This document shows positions 42,280-52,602 of a stretch of 64,000 bases of DNA, one piece after another (the first letter of the stretch is position 1; every line of letters begins with the position of its first letter). The position numbers were made by a program, and so were the translations under genes. The notes under the pieces are model-generated. The model was given only the letters and a program-made list of their open reading frames with translations, was not told the DNA's origin and did not search any database. Origin of the DNA: Xaviernesmea oryzae (lineage in GTDB: Bacteria; Pseudomonadota; Alphaproteobacteria; Rhizobiales; Rhizobiaceae); NCBI RefSeq assembly GCF_900177415.1, contig NZ_FXAF01000003.1:372001-436000 (forward strand), given 5' to 3'.

Positions 42280-43185
42280 ATGACAGCAAATTCTCTCGAT
42301 ATGCAGGACACCGCCATGCACGGTTCTCGCTCCGGTCAAAACTCGATGCTCCGCCGGCTGTTTGCAGTCATCCGTGAACTGCTCGGCAACCCGTCTTCCG
42401 GTTTCGGCCTCGTCGTCATCACCATTCTTCTATTGACGGCGATCGTGGCACCGCTCATTGCTCCCTACGATCCGAACATCGTCGATCTCGGCAACACGCT
42501 GCAGCCGCCAGGTGCGGCGCACTGGTTCGGGACCGACGAGCTCGGCCGCGATATCCTGAGCCGTATCATCTACGGTACCCGCATCAGCCTGACGATCATC
42601 ACCATCGTCTCCGTCATCGTCGGGCCGATCGGCCTGATCGTCGGAACCACCGCCGGCTATTTCGGCGGCTGGTACGACACGATCATGATGCGCATCACGG
42701 ATATCTTCCTGTCGTTTCCAAGCCTCATCCTGTCGCTCGCCTTCGTCGCCGCCCTCGGCGCCGGCCTTGAAAACGCGATCATCGCCATCGGGCTCACCAC
42801 CTGGCCGCCGATCGCGCGCCTGGCACGCGCCGAAACTCTTACGTTCCGCGGCGCAGACTACATATCGGCGTCGCGCATGCAGGGCGCATCTTCGCTTCGC
42901 ATCATCGTGAAATCCATCATGCCGATGTGCCTCCCCTCGGTTCTCGTCCGCGTCACGCTCAGCATGGCGACCGTCATCCTGACGGCGGCGGGCCTCGGCT
43001 TCCTCGGTCTCGGCGCCCAGCCGCCGCTTCCCGAATGGGGTGCAATGATCGCGACCGGCCGGCGCTACATGCTGGACAACTGGTGGCTGGTCGCCTTCCC
43101 CGGCGGCGCCATCCTGCTCGTCAGCCTTGCCTTCAACCTGCTTGGCGACGGCTTGCGCGACGCGCTCGACCCGAAACAGCGTTAG
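42280..43185 (+). CDS. ABC transporter permease (DppC type)
   Basis: 301 residues. The DppC-type N-terminal element and the conserved HWFGTDELGRDILSRIIYGT (about 83-102) are present, followed by five helices and the EAA region ISASRMQGASSLRIIVKSIM near 200-219. Starts one base after the first permease. An in-frame ATG at 42319 could be an alternative start, since the first 13 residues are low in family similarity. Confidence 0.92.
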   Translation: MTANSLDMQDTAMHGSRSGQNSMLRRLFAVIRELLGNPSSGFGLVVITILLLTAIVAPLIAPYDPNIVDLGNTLQPPGAAHWFGTDELGRDILSRIIYGTRISLTIITIVSVIVGPIGLIVGTTAGYFGGWYDTIMMRITDIFLSFPSLILSLAFVAALGAGLENAIIAIGLTTWPPIARLARAETLTFRGADYISASRMQGASSLRIIVKSIMPMCLPSVLVRVTLSMATVILTAAGLGFLGLGAQPPLPEWGAMIATGRRYMLDNWWLVAFPGGAILLVSLAFNLLGDGLRDALDPKQR

Positions 43186-43195
43186 GATCTGCCCC

Positions 43196-44053
43196 ATGGA
43201 CACTCAGGAAGCTCTTCTCCGGGTCGAAAACCTCAAGGTCAGCTATCGCAGCGGCAAGACCTACAACACCGTCGTCGAAGGTGTGTCGTTTAATCTTGGC
43301 CGCGAAAGGCTCGGGATCGTCGGCGAATCCGGCTCCGGCAAATCGACCATCGGCCGCGCGCTTTTGAAACTTCTGCCGACCGCCAGGATCGAAGCGACGC
43401 GCATGGATTTCGGCGGAACCGATCTTCTCGCCGCCAGCGAAAGGCAGATGCTCGCGATCCGCGGACGGCGCATCTCGATGATCCTTCAGGACCCGAAATT
43501 TTCGCTCAATCCCGTCCATCGGGTCGGCGACCAGATCGCCGAGGCCTACCGCGTCCATACCAGGGCGTCCGGCCATGCGGCCAGGCAGAAGACGCTCGAG
43601 ATGCTGGAAGCGGTGAAGATCCGCGATCCGGAGCGGGTCTTTGGCCTTTATCCGCACGAGGTATCCGGCGGGATGGGCCAGCGCATCATGATCGCGATGA
43701 TGCTGATCCCGGAACCGCAGATCATCATTGCCGACGAACCGACTTCGGCGCTCGACGTCACCGTGCGCATGCAGGTGCTGAACATTCTGAACGAGCTCGT
43801 GACCAACAAGGGCATCGGCCTCATCATGATCAGCCACGACCTCAATCTCGTGCGCAATTTCTGCGATCGCGTGCTGGTCATGCGCTCGGGGGAAGTCGTC
43901 GAGGAACGGGCAGCCTGCGACATGAAGAACTGCACCCATCCCTATACAAAGGGTCTTCTCGCCGCCCAGCCGCATATCGGCGGCAGCCGCAAGCCGCTTC
44001 CGGTGCTGAACCGGGAAGCTTCGAACCGCGACATCAAAGAGGTGCGCGCATGA
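43196..44053 (+). CDS. ABC transporter ATPase (DppD type)
   Basis: 285 residues. Walker A is GESGSGKST near residue 43, the signature is VSGGMGQRIMIAMML around 158, and Walker B is QIIIADEPTSALDV near 178. The C-terminal oligopeptide-transporter segment (CTHPYTKGLLAAQPHIGG) carries the typical cysteine-containing tail of this subclass. Overlaps the following ATPase by ATGA. Works as a heterodimer with it. Confidence 0.93.
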   Translation: MDTQEALLRVENLKVSYRSGKTYNTVVEGVSFNLGRERLGIVGESGSGKSTIGRALLKLLPTARIEATRMDFGGTDLLAASERQMLAIRGRRISMILQDPKFSLNPVHRVGDQIAEAYRVHTRASGHAARQKTLEMLEAVKIRDPERVFGLYPHEVSGGMGQRIMIAMMLIPEPQIIIADEPTSALDVTVRMQVLNILNELVTNKGIGLIMISHDLNLVRNFCDRVLVMRSGEVVEERAACDMKNCTHPYTKGLLAAQPHIGGSRKPLPVLNREASNRDIKEVRA

Positions 44054-44808
44054 ACGCCATCGACGTCCGCAATCTGTCGATCGATCTCGGCTACGGCTCC
44101 GCCAAGAGGCGCATTCTCGGCGATGTCTGCTTTTCGGTGGAAGCCGGTGAATCCTTCGGGCTGGTCGGTGAATCCGGTTCCGGCAAATCCACCGTCCTGC
44201 GCTGTATCGCCCGCCTCTTGAACCTGTGGGAAGGCAATATCGCGCTCGAAGGGCGTTCGGTCACGGACATGCCCTTCGCAGAATATTGCCGTATGGTGCA
44301 GATGGTCTTTCAGGATCCCTACGGTTCGCTCCATCCCCGTCAGTCGATCCGCACCGCACTGCAGGAGCCGCTGCGGATCCACCGCATGGATCGGCAGCTG
44401 GAGCGCATGGAGCGGGCGCTGGTCGATGTAGGGCTTAATCCCGCCTTCCTGTCGCGCTATCCGCATGAGCTTTCCGGCGGCCAGCGCCAGCGCGTCGCCA
44501 TCGCCCGTGCGCTTATCCTCGAACCCCGTATCCTTCTCCTCGACGAGCCGACATCGGCGCTCGACGTCTCCGTGCAGGCGGAAGTGCTCAACCTGCTTGC
44601 CGACCTCCGCGCCAAGCGCAATCTCACCTATCTCTTCGTCTCGCATGATCTCGCCGTGATCGACCATATGTGCGAGCGGCTTGCCGTCATGCAGCACGGT
44701 CGCCTGGTGGAGGTGATGAGCCGTGACGTGCTGGCGACCGGCGAGGCCAAGGATCCCTATGCCCGGGAACTGATCCAGGCTAGCCTGGAATACGATCACG
44801 CCGTCTGA
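44050..44808 (+). CDS. ABC transporter ATPase (DppF type)
   Basis: 252 residues. Walker A is GESGSGKSTVLRCIARLL near 38, the Q-loop is QMVFQDPYGSLHPRQ, the signature is LSGGQRQRVAIARAL near 138, and Walker B is ILLLDEPTSALDVS near 158. Slightly shorter than typical DppF because the C-terminal oligopeptide segment is reduced (YARELIQASLEY). Last gene of the transporter operon; the GntR/FCD regulator follows after 31 bp. Confidence 0.92.
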   Translation: MNAIDVRNLSIDLGYGSAKRRILGDVCFSVEAGESFGLVGESGSGKSTVLRCIARLLNLWEGNIALEGRSVTDMPFAEYCRMVQMVFQDPYGSLHPRQSIRTALQEPLRIHRMDRQLERMERALVDVGLNPAFLSRYPHELSGGQRQRVAIARALILEPRILLLDEPTSALDVSVQAEVLNLLADLRAKRNLTYLFVSHDLAVIDHMCERLAVMQHGRLVEVMSRDVLATGEAKDPYARELIQASLEYDHAV

Positions 44809-44839
44809 AATCCCGACAGCGACGGCAGGGAGGTGCCCC

Positions 44840-45589
44840 ATGACAGCGCAAGCCGGACGATCGGTTTCGTCATCCTCTACCTGGAGCCGCCGGGAGACGC
44901 TGAGCGCGCAGGTGGTGCGCATGATCGCCGAGCGTATCAAGCTCGGTGAATATCCGCGCGGATCGAAACTCCCCACCGAAAAGGCGCTGATCGACGAATT
45001 GGGCGTCAGCAGGACGGTGGTTCGCGAGGCGATCGCCAATCTGAGGGCAAGCGGTCTCGTCTCCATCCATCATGGGATCGGCGTCTTCGTTCGACAGGAC
45101 GCTGGCGTGCCTCCGTTCCGGCTGAGCGACGAAAGCCTGATGGTGGTCGAAAATCTGGTCAAGGGGCTCGAGCTGCGCATCGGCATCGAATCGGAGGCCG
45201 CGGCACTTGCAGCCGAGAGGCGCACCCAGGCCGACATCGAGGCCATGACTGCCGCCTGCAAGGCGATGGATATCGCAATCCGTCAGGCAAGCAGAAGCAC
45301 GCAAGCGGATTTCGATTTCCATTGCGCCGTTGCGGCCGCCAGCCAGAACGAGCATTTCTACCGGATATTCAATTATCTCGGCGAAACCCTGATGCCTCGC
45401 ATGCGGCTTCAGCCCGACACTGTCAGCGACGCGACGTTCTCCGCAAATCTCGCGCGCGTCAACGAAGAGCATCGTGCCGTCCTGCGTGCGATAGAGATCC
45501 GCGATGCCGAAGCCGCGCGGGCAGCCATGCGCGACCACCTGAGCAACAGCCGCGACCGGATGCTCGACAGATTGCGTCACCACCGATGA
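44840..45589 (+). CDS. GntR-family regulator, FCD (FadR) subclass
   Basis: 249 residues. The N-terminal winged helix includes LPTEKALIDELGVSRTVVRE near 47-66 and ANLRASGLVSIHHGIGVFV. The all-helical FCD effector domain (about 95-245) has the metal-binding histidine positions seen as DFDFHCAVAAASQN and EEHRAVLRAI. GGGAGG lies six bases before the ATG. It sits between the ABC operon and the hydrolase, with which it overlaps (ATGA), so it probably controls this sugar-acid operon. Confidence 0.92.
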   Translation: MTAQAGRSVSSSSTWSRRETLSAQVVRMIAERIKLGEYPRGSKLPTEKALIDELGVSRTVVREAIANLRASGLVSIHHGIGVFVRQDAGVPPFRLSDESLMVVENLVKGLELRIGIESEAAALAAERRTQADIEAMTAACKAMDIAIRQASRSTQADFDFHCAVAAASQNEHFYRIFNYLGETLMPRMRLQPDTVSDATFSANLARVNEEHRAVLRAIEIRDAEAARAAMRDHLSNSRDRMLDRLRHHR

Positions 45590-46647
45590 TCGACAGCGAA
45601 AACATGGCCGGCCTTGCGGTGAGGCTGCGCGACAATCTCTCTTTTGCCTGGAATTTTGATCCTGCGATCGAGAGCTTCCCGGTTTGGAAAGAGCGCACCC
45701 TGAAAAAGGTGCGGGAAGCACTGGGTGTCGAGCGGATCGCGCCTGCGAGCGCCTCGATCGTCGGCGAATGGGCAGACGACGGTTGTCTCGGGCAGGAGCT
45801 CGAACTCCGCTTCTCGAATGGTGAGACGACGGAGGCCTATCTCTTGCGTCCGGCGACAGATGCTCCGACACCGGCCGCCCTTCTGCTGCACGACCACGGC
45901 TCGTTCTTCTCGATCGGAAAGGAGAAGATGATCCGCCGTCCCGGCGAGAAGGCCGAAATCGCCGCCGATGTCGAACAATGGACGACGAAGCTCTATGGCG
46001 GGCGCCATGTGGGCAATGAACTTGTCCGGCGCGGCTACACCGTTCTCAGTGCCGATGCGCTCGGCTGGGGAAGCCGCAGGGGCAACGGTTACGAGGCGCA
46101 GCAGGCGTTGGCCGCAAACCTCATGCAGTTCGGCATCTCTCTCGCCTCGGTCATCCTGCTCGAAGATCTGGAGGCCATGGCCTGGCTTCATCAGCTTCCC
46201 GGCGTCGACGCCACCCGCGTGACAAGTTTCGGCTATTCCATGGGGGGATCGCGCGCCTGGCAGACGGCCGCCCTTTCCGACGGCGTGAAAGCCTGTGTGG
46301 CCGGCGGCTGGATGGGAACCCTTGAAGGCCTCATGCAGCCCGGCAACAATCAGCTTCGCGGTCAATCGGCTTTCTGCATGCTGCATCCGCCAATCGCCGG
46401 GAAACTGGATTATCCGCATTTTGCCGGGCTGGCCGCGCCGAAACCGGCCCTGATCTTCAGCGGCAGGCATGACCGGCATTTTCCCGAGATCGTCGCCACG
46501 AACGCCTATCACCAACTCCAGGACATCTGGAGTACGGCAGGCGCTTTCGATCGGATCGAAACACGGCTCTGGCCGGATGCCCACTGCTTCCCGGTGGACC
46601 AGCAGGATTACGCGATCGACTGGCTCGACCGCGTAATCCGATCCTGA
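45586..46647 (+). CDS. Alpha/beta hydrolase, dienelactone-hydrolase-like
   Basis: 353-residue cytosolic hydrolase. The nucleophile elbow is TSFGYSMGGSRAWQT, with Ser near 220. The acid is in ALIFSGRHDRHFPEI and the histidine in LWPDAHCFPVDQQ near 337. The oxyanion region is LLLHDHGSFFSIGKEKM. There is no signal peptide. Coupled to the FCD regulator (ATGA overlap) and convergent with the enolase-superfamily gene. In this context a lactonase or acyl-sugar esterase role is reasonable, but the substrate is not evident. Confidence 0.82.
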   Translation: MIDSENMAGLAVRLRDNLSFAWNFDPAIESFPVWKERTLKKVREALGVERIAPASASIVGEWADDGCLGQELELRFSNGETTEAYLLRPATDAPTPAALLLHDHGSFFSIGKEKMIRRPGEKAEIAADVEQWTTKLYGGRHVGNELVRRGYTVLSADALGWGSRRGNGYEAQQALAANLMQFGISLASVILLEDLEAMAWLHQLPGVDATRVTSFGYSMGGSRAWQTAALSDGVKACVAGGWMGTLEGLMQPGNNQLRGQSAFCMLHPPIAGKLDYPHFAGLAAPKPALIFSGRHDRHFPEIVATNAYHQLQDIWSTAGAFDRIETRLWPDAHCFPVDQQDYAIDWLDRVIRS

Positions 46648-46664
46648 TCGCTCTCGCCGGCTTT

Positions 46665-47813
46665 TCAGCCGACGAGATTGGCGTTGATGAAGTCGAAGTC
46701 GATGTCTTCGCCCAGGCCCGGTTTGTCGGAGATGTGGACGAAGCCTTCCTCGTCCATCGGATCGACGAGCGCATTCAGGTATTCGAAGCCGTCGTCATAT
46801 TCGAGGAACGGGTGCAGCAGGCCGCGCTCATACCACTTGGCATTCTTGGTGCAGGCCGCGACGATCAGGTTCGGCGCACCGTTCCCGTGGATTTCGCAAT
46901 TCATGCCGAAGGACTCGGCCAGATGCATGCACTTCATCGCCGGGCTGATGCCGCCCACGTCGTGTACGCCGGTCCGCAGGATGTCGCAGGCCTTGGAGGT
47001 GATCCACTCCGCGCGGTTGAAATGCTTGCCATGGGCACTTTCCGGGCCAAGGACCGGGATATCGAGGTTTTCTGCGAGCCAGGCATAGGATGCCGAACTC
47101 TGCTCGTCCATCGGTTCCTCGATCCAGTCGAAACCGAGCTTTTCCAACCCTTTGCCGAGTTCCAGAGCCTCGGTGCGGGTATACCAATGAAAGGCGTCGA
47201 TCATCAGATGGATGTCCGGCCCGACCGCTTCGCGCACCGCCGCGCAGGCCTTTAGGTCCATCTTGACGTTCGGCGCCCAGGAGACCGGCGGCATCCAGGT
47301 ATGCAGCTTGATACCCTTGTAGCCACGTTTCACCAGTTTCTCGGCGAAACGGCCATAGTCCTCCGGCGTTGCCAGGCCGCCTTCCAGTTCGTCGCCGCAC
47401 ATGATCGAGCCATAGGCCGGAATCTTCTCGCGATAGCTGCCGATCAGCTTGTGGACGGGCATGTTAAGCTTGCGGCCGGCAAGATCCCACAGCGCGCAAT
47501 CGACGATCGCCAGGGTACGGTCGGTGAGCTGCGCGGCGCTGCCACGCTGCCAATGGGCAAGATCCTGCCACAGCCTTTCGCGCGCGAACGGGTCCTCTCC
47601 GACCAGCACCTTCTTCACGAACTTGTCGATGACGTGCGGCCGGACGACTTCCGGCGGCGCAAAGCAATAGCCTTCCGCACCATCGTCATCGACGATCGTC
47701 AGCAGCGCCAGATTGACCTTGTGCGGCGGACCGGGATGCGCATGGCCGGCCGTGTCCTGGTGACGGCGAGTGGTGTGGGAAAAGACCCTCACATTGACGT
47801 CTACGATCTTCAC
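46665..47813 (-). CDS. Mandelate racemase/muconate lactonizing (enolase superfamily) enzyme
   Basis: 382 residues, probable acid-sugar dehydratase or cycloisomerase. Metal ligands fit D206 (LMIDAFHWY), E232 (WIEEPMDE) and E258 (GPESAHGK). The base H309 is in CEIHGNGAPN. Where most family members have K-x-K at the end of the second strand, this protein reads K169-L-H171 (GIKLHTWMPP). The start is GTG at 47813 with a perfect AGGAGG; an in-frame upstream ATG at 47891 has no site. Downstream of the first uronate dehydrogenase on the same strand (112-bp gap), likely one operon. Confidence 0.87.
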   Translation of the reverse strand: MKIVDVNVRVFSHTTRRHQDTAGHAHPGPPHKVNLALLTIVDDDGAEGYCFAPPEVVRPHVIDKFVKKVLVGEDPFARERLWQDLAHWQRGSAAQLTDRTLAIVDCALWDLAGRKLNMPVHKLIGSYREKIPAYGSIMCGDELEGGLATPEDYGRFAEKLVKRGYKGIKLHTWMPPVSWAPNVKMDLKACAAVREAVGPDIHLMIDAFHWYTRTEALELGKGLEKLGFDWIEEPMDEQSSASYAWLAENLDIPVLGPESAHGKHFNRAEWITSKACDILRTGVHDVGGISPAMKCMHLAESFGMNCEIHGNGAPNLIVAACTKNAKWYERGLLHPFLEYDDGFEYLNALVDPMDEEGFVHISDKPGLGEDIDFDFINANLVG

Positions 47814-47925
47814 AAAATTCCTCCTGTCAGCGGCGGATGGGATATCTCCGCCAAATTCGCAAAGCGACTTCGAACCACCGGACGGCTTCATCTGATCCGT
47901 CGCTGCAATGGTGAAGTCCGGCCGG

Positions 47926-48726
47926 TCAGTTGTCGTCCGGGTGGCCGGCCGAGGCGAAGCCGCCTCCTTGATAGATCACGGCCGGGTCCGTGGGATCTTC
48001 CTTGCCGGCGGCCGTTTCGACCTCGACGCGCCATTTCGCCGAGCTGTCCTGCGGCTTCCACCCCAGGAAGGCTGCATTGCGGTTGTCCCACCACTGCTCG
48101 TCATTGGCCGATGCGCCGTAGACAACTGTGTGGCCGATCCTCGGTGCGGCGAAGGCACGCTGGCAAAGAGAGAAGAAATCGCGATAGCTCAGCCAGGTTG
48201 CCAGCATGCGGGTATTGGCCGGCTTTTCGAAGCACGAGCCGATCCGGACGGACAGGGTCTCCTGTCCGAATTTTTCGAAATAGAGGCTGGCGATCGCTTC
48301 GCCGAAAACCTTGGAGGCGCCGTAGAGAGAGTCCGGCTTCGGAACTACCGTATTGTCGAGCCGCTCGTCGCGCCGGTAATAACCGACCACATGGTTGGAG
48401 CTCGCAAAGACGATGCGCGGCATGCCGTTATGACGCGCTGCCTCGTAAAGATTGTAGAGGCCAACGATATTGCCCTGGAGAATAAGGTCGAATTTCCGTT
48501 CGACGGAAACTCCGCCGAGATGGATGATGCCGTCGACGCCCTCAACCAGCTTCGAAACACCCGCGGCATCTGCAAGATCACAGTGGATGAAGGTTTCCTT
48601 CCGGTCTATGTCGGCAATCTCGCTGATATCCGAAATCACGACCTGCTCGGCGATCTCGCCAAGCATCGGACGAATGGCACGTCCGACACCGCCCGCAGCA
48701 CCGGTCAACAGAACTTTCTTGAGCAT
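47926..48726 (-). CDS. udh: Uronate dehydrogenase-like NAD-dependent epimerase/dehydratase
   Basis: 266 residues, close to the length of Agrobacterium uronate dehydrogenase. The NAD motif is LLTGAAGGVGRAIR. The catalytic Tyr-x-x-x-Lys is in SLYGASKVFGEA near residues 135-146. The family-typical IVFASSNHVVGYYRR precedes it, and WWDNRNAAFLGWKPQD follows near 215. Predicted reaction: oxidation of galacturonate or glucuronate to the aldarolactone with NAD+. Divergent from the second FCD regulator, operonic with the enolase-superfamily gene. A paralogue lies at 52675-53490. Confidence 0.85.
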   Translation of the reverse strand: MLKKVLLTGAAGGVGRAIRPMLGEIAEQVVISDISEIADIDRKETFIHCDLADAAGVSKLVEGVDGIIHLGGVSVERKFDLILQGNIVGLYNLYEAARHNGMPRIVFASSNHVVGYYRRDERLDNTVVPKPDSLYGASKVFGEAIASLYFEKFGQETLSVRIGSCFEKPANTRMLATWLSYRDFFSLCQRAFAAPRIGHTVVYGASANDEQWWDNRNAAFLGWKPQDSSAKWRVEVETAAGKEDPTDPAVIYQGGGFASAGHPDDN

Positions 48727-48771
48727 TCTACCCTCGCTGACGATCGGGCGGCAGCCCGATGAGCCATAATG

Positions 48772-48802
48772 TTGTCATATCTCGTATCCGCTCTCATACT
48801 AT
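48772..48802 (+). promoter_or_regulatory. Promoter/operator between udh and FCD regulator
   Basis: TTGTCA (48772-48777) and TACTAT (48797-48802) are separated by 19 nt, upstream of the ATG at 48813. GTCATATCTC at 48774-48783 repeats the sequence at 39518, upstream of the sugar-acid ABC operon, and may be the regulator's operator. Confidence 0.4.
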
Positions 48803-48812
48803 AAGGCAAGCC

Positions 48813-49652
48813 ATGAGCGTCAACGAATTTGTTGGCCACTTCTTGACAAAAGCACATCATCCTACGCCTTTAGGTGGCAGGAACGCCAAACACGAAGGCT
48901 GGAGCAACCCCATTTTGAAAAGATCAGATCACACGACCTTGGAAGCGCCTCAACGCAGGGGACGCAATCTTGTCGAGACTGTCGGGCAGCGCTTGCGCAA
49001 TGCGATCGCGAAAGGTGATCTGAAGCCGGGAGACAAGCTTCCGAGCGAGAGCGGGTTGACGCAGCAACATCAGGTCAGCCGCACGGTCATCCGCGAAGCG
49101 ATCGCGTCCCTTCGCGCCGACGGGCTCGTCGAAGTCCGGCACGGCGTCGGCGTGTTCGTGCTGGCTCCCCAAGCCGGCCTGCAAAAGGGATTTCGCAGCG
49201 TCGATTCCAATCGCGTGTCATCCATCATCGAAATGCTCGAGGTGCGCGCCGCGATCGAGATCGAAGCGGCGGGCCTGGCCGCAAGCCGTTCCTCGCCCGC
49301 GCAGCAGGAGCTGATCTTCGAGTGTCTCGACACGATGAACCGACAGATCGCGGCCGGCTCGTCGACGGTGGAGAGCGACCGTGCCTTCCATCTGGCAATC
49401 GCCGACTCCACAAACAACCCCCGCTTCCGGGAGCTCCTGGAAGCCATCGGACAGCAGATGATTCCACGCTCGCTCCTGCAGGAGGAAGACGTCGATATCT
49501 CGCCGCCGGACTATCTGTCGCAAATCCAGAGCGAGCATTCGCTTATCGCCCGCGCGATAGCGGACGGCGATGATTCGGCCGCACGTGATGCGATGCGGAC
49601 CCATTTGAAAGGCAGCCAGCAGCGATATCGGGCCTTGATACGGCGTTCATGA
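48813..49652 (+). CDS. GntR-family regulator, FCD subclass (second copy)
   Basis: 279 residues from this start. The winged helix is RNLVETVGQRLRNAIAKGDL, LPSESGLTQQHQVSRTVIRE, then DGLVEVRHGVGVFV; the FCD domain follows with DRAFHLAIADSTNNPRF. The start is uncertain: ATG at 48759 lies upstream of the likely -10 box, ATG at 48813 has AAGG six bases upstream, and a TTG at 48915 would give the length most relatives have. It divides udh-enolase (minus) from kdgD (plus) and probably regulates both. Confidence 0.88.
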   Translation: MSVNEFVGHFLTKAHHPTPLGGRNAKHEGWSNPILKRSDHTTLEAPQRRGRNLVETVGQRLRNAIAKGDLKPGDKLPSESGLTQQHQVSRTVIREAIASLRADGLVEVRHGVGVFVLAPQAGLQKGFRSVDSNRVSSIIEMLEVRAAIEIEAAGLAASRSSPAQQELIFECLDTMNRQIAAGSSTVESDRAFHLAIADSTNNPRFRELLEAIGQQMIPRSLLQEEDVDISPPDYLSQIQSEHSLIARAIADGDDSAARDAMRTHLKGSQQRYRALIRRS

Positions 49653-49670
49653 GAGCCTTGCGGCCAAGAT

Positions 49671-49698
49671 ATATTATAAGTGTTGACTGTCATAATAT
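49671..49698. promoter_or_regulatory. Inverted repeat/promoter before kdgD
   Basis: ATATTAT (49671-49677) and ATAATAT (49692-49698) form a 7-bp inverted repeat. The second arm lies in GTCATAATATGA (49689-49700), which contains the palindrome TCATA-A-TATGA. TTGACT at 49683 may be the -35 box. Likely operator for an FCD regulator. Confidence 0.4.
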
Positions 49699-49708
49699 GA
49701 ATCGCTAA

Positions 49709-50677
<969 letters not shown>

Positions 50678-50706
50678 GCGTCCTCCCTCCCCCTCCCGGG
50701 AGCACC

Positions 50707-50735
50707 AGCCGGCAGGTCCGACCTGCCGGCTTTTT
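50707..50735 (+). terminator. Rho-independent terminator of kdgD
   Basis: AGCCGGCAGGTC (50707-50718) pairs with GACCTGCCGGCT (50720-50731), effectively a 10-bp stem with a 5-nt loop, followed by TTTTT. Confidence 0.9.
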
Positions 50736-50770
50736 CATGCTCCAGTGTCACTCGGCGATGATGCAAATGA

Positions 50771-50800
50771 AAACGCCCGCAACCGTGATTGCGGGCGTTT
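50771..50800 (-). terminator. Rho-independent terminator of the minus-strand binding-protein gene
   Basis: 12-bp stem AAACGCCCGCAA / TTGCGGGCGTTT with a 6-nt loop. Read on the minus strand the stem ends in a TTTTC tract, 31 bp after the stop of the convergent binding-protein gene. Confidence 0.85.
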
Positions 50801-50830
50801 CGTCCTGGGAGGACTTTTCAGTGGTTCCGG

Positions 50831-52426
50831 TCAGCGCTGCTTGGACACGCTGCGCAGACGGACGGTCCAGCCATAGTGGTTCTGATAACCCTTGACGTCC
50901 GCACGATAGACGACGCTGTCGACAACCGCCGAGATCGGCTGCAGGGCAGGCACGAGTTCCTCGTAGCGCTTCTGGATATCCTCATACATCGCCTTCTGCT
51001 TGTCGTGATCACGCTCGACAAGCGCCTTTGCGGCCATGTCGTTCAACTGCTCGTCGTAGAAGGACGTGCGCCAACCGATGATGCCGCTCAGCTTGGCATC
51101 GTCCGCATTGTTCGGGTTGATGACGAGCGCGCGAAGGTTCGAATGCGGGTGCGGCTCCTGCCCACCGCCGCCGCGGCCGACGATCATCTCGAACTTGCGC
51201 TCGCGCATCGGACCATAGATCTGGTCGCCGGCGCCCTGCACGATTTCCGCCTTGATGCCGGCCTGGGCGAGCGTCGCCTGGATCGCCGTGGCCGTATCGG
51301 CGAAGGGCGGTTCGTTGAGCGTCAGAAGCCTGACCGAAAAGCCATCGGGATACCCAGCCTTGGCAAGGAGCTCCTTGGCCTTGGCCACATCGACCTTGTA
51401 ATCCGGATCGGGCAGGCTGCCGATAACCCCTTCGGCGACCGGACGCAGGCGCTTCGTGCCATAATTCGGCATGATCACCTTGTTGATGCCGTCATAATCG
51501 ACCAGATGGCGGATCGCGAGGCGGACATCCGGGTTCTTGAAGCGCTCGTCCTTCATGCTCACGGCAAGGAAATAGAAGCCGGAGCTTGGCGTTCTTTGAA
51601 CTTCGACTTCCGGGTTCTTGCTCAGTGCCGCGATGTCCGGCACGGACAAGCCGATCGCGACATCGACATCGCCCTTTTCAAGCATGAGCCGCTTGGTCTG
51701 CGATTCCGGCATGTGCCGGTAGATCACCCGCTTCATTTGCGGCTTTTCGCCCCAGTAATCGTCAAAACGGGTCAGGATCAGCATTTCGTTCGACGACCAG
51801 CGCGTCAGACTGAACGCGCCGGAGCCGGCGGCGTTGATCTTCAGCCAGGCGGCAGCCTGATCGCCATTGGTCTCATGGCTGAGCGCCGTTTTCTTGTCGA
51901 TGACGGCGCTCGCATCCGGCTTGCCGAAGATGGCAAGCGTCAGCTGGGGATCGGTGGGCTGGGCCGGCTTGATGGTGATCTGGTTGCCGTTCGCGCTCAG
52001 GAACTGATCGATATTGTTGGCCTTGTAGCCGAAGGACGACCATACGCCCGCACCGACGAGACCAAGGCTGAGGTTGCGCTTGATCGACCAGACGACATCT
52101 TCCGCCGTCACGGGATTGCCGGATGTGAACGTCGCGCCTTCCCTGAGGGTGAAGGTGACGGCGCCGTCGTCGGCAATGGTCCAGGAACTTGCAAGGCCCG
52201 GATTGACCTTCGTCTTGTCCACCGCGTCGAGCTCGACCAGCGTGTCGTAGAGATTGGCGATGACACCGGTCGCCTCGCGTCCCGAAATCGCCGCCGGGTC
52301 CAGCGTCAGGATATTGTTCATGCTCAAGCCGACCACAAGCTGGTCGGGTGGCGTATCCGCCCACACGCCGGCGGGCGCGGATAACGTTAGCGCTGTGGCA
52401 AGAGCCACATGCCTCATCCATTTCAT
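50831..52426 (-). CDS. Orphan ABC transporter substrate-binding protein, family 5
   Basis: 531-residue periplasmic binding protein with a Sec signal (MKWMRHVALATALTLSAPAG, cleavage about after VWA). The core closely follows the protein at 39592-41199 (NILTLDPAAISGREATGVIA; LASSWTIADDGAVTFTL; VGRGGGGQEPHPHSNL). GGAGG lies seven bases before the ATG. There are no permease or ATPase genes beside it, so it probably delivers a second ligand to the importer encoded at 41262-44808. It is placed between kdgD and the second uronate dehydrogenase. Confidence 0.9.
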   Translation of the reverse strand: MKWMRHVALATALTLSAPAGVWADTPPDQLVVGLSMNNILTLDPAAISGREATGVIANLYDTLVELDAVDKTKVNPGLASSWTIADDGAVTFTLREGATFTSGNPVTAEDVVWSIKRNLSLGLVGAGVWSSFGYKANNIDQFLSANGNQITIKPAQPTDPQLTLAIFGKPDASAVIDKKTALSHETNGDQAAAWLKINAAGSGAFSLTRWSSNEMLILTRFDDYWGEKPQMKRVIYRHMPESQTKRLMLEKGDVDVAIGLSVPDIAALSKNPEVEVQRTPSSGFYFLAVSMKDERFKNPDVRLAIRHLVDYDGINKVIMPNYGTKRLRPVAEGVIGSLPDPDYKVDVAKAKELLAKAGYPDGFSVRLLTLNEPPFADTATAIQATLAQAGIKAEIVQGAGDQIYGPMRERKFEMIVGRGGGGQEPHPHSNLRALVINPNNADDAKLSGIIGWRTSFYDEQLNDMAAKALVERDHDKQKAMYEDIQKRYEELVPALQPISAVVDSVVYRADVKGYQNHYGWTVRLRSVSKQR

Positions 52427-52602
52427 AGGGGTTCCTCCATTTGAGCGCTCATTTTCGGGTATGACGTCACATGAGCTGCGGCCTTGTATGAAGACCTAAA
52501 CAGAGCTTGTCGTCAATATATGCTTGAACAACAGAACGGAATTTGCGCGATCTTCATCCGATTGACTCGTCCTCTTCGCCTCGGCATCGTATTTCAGGCC
52601 CG

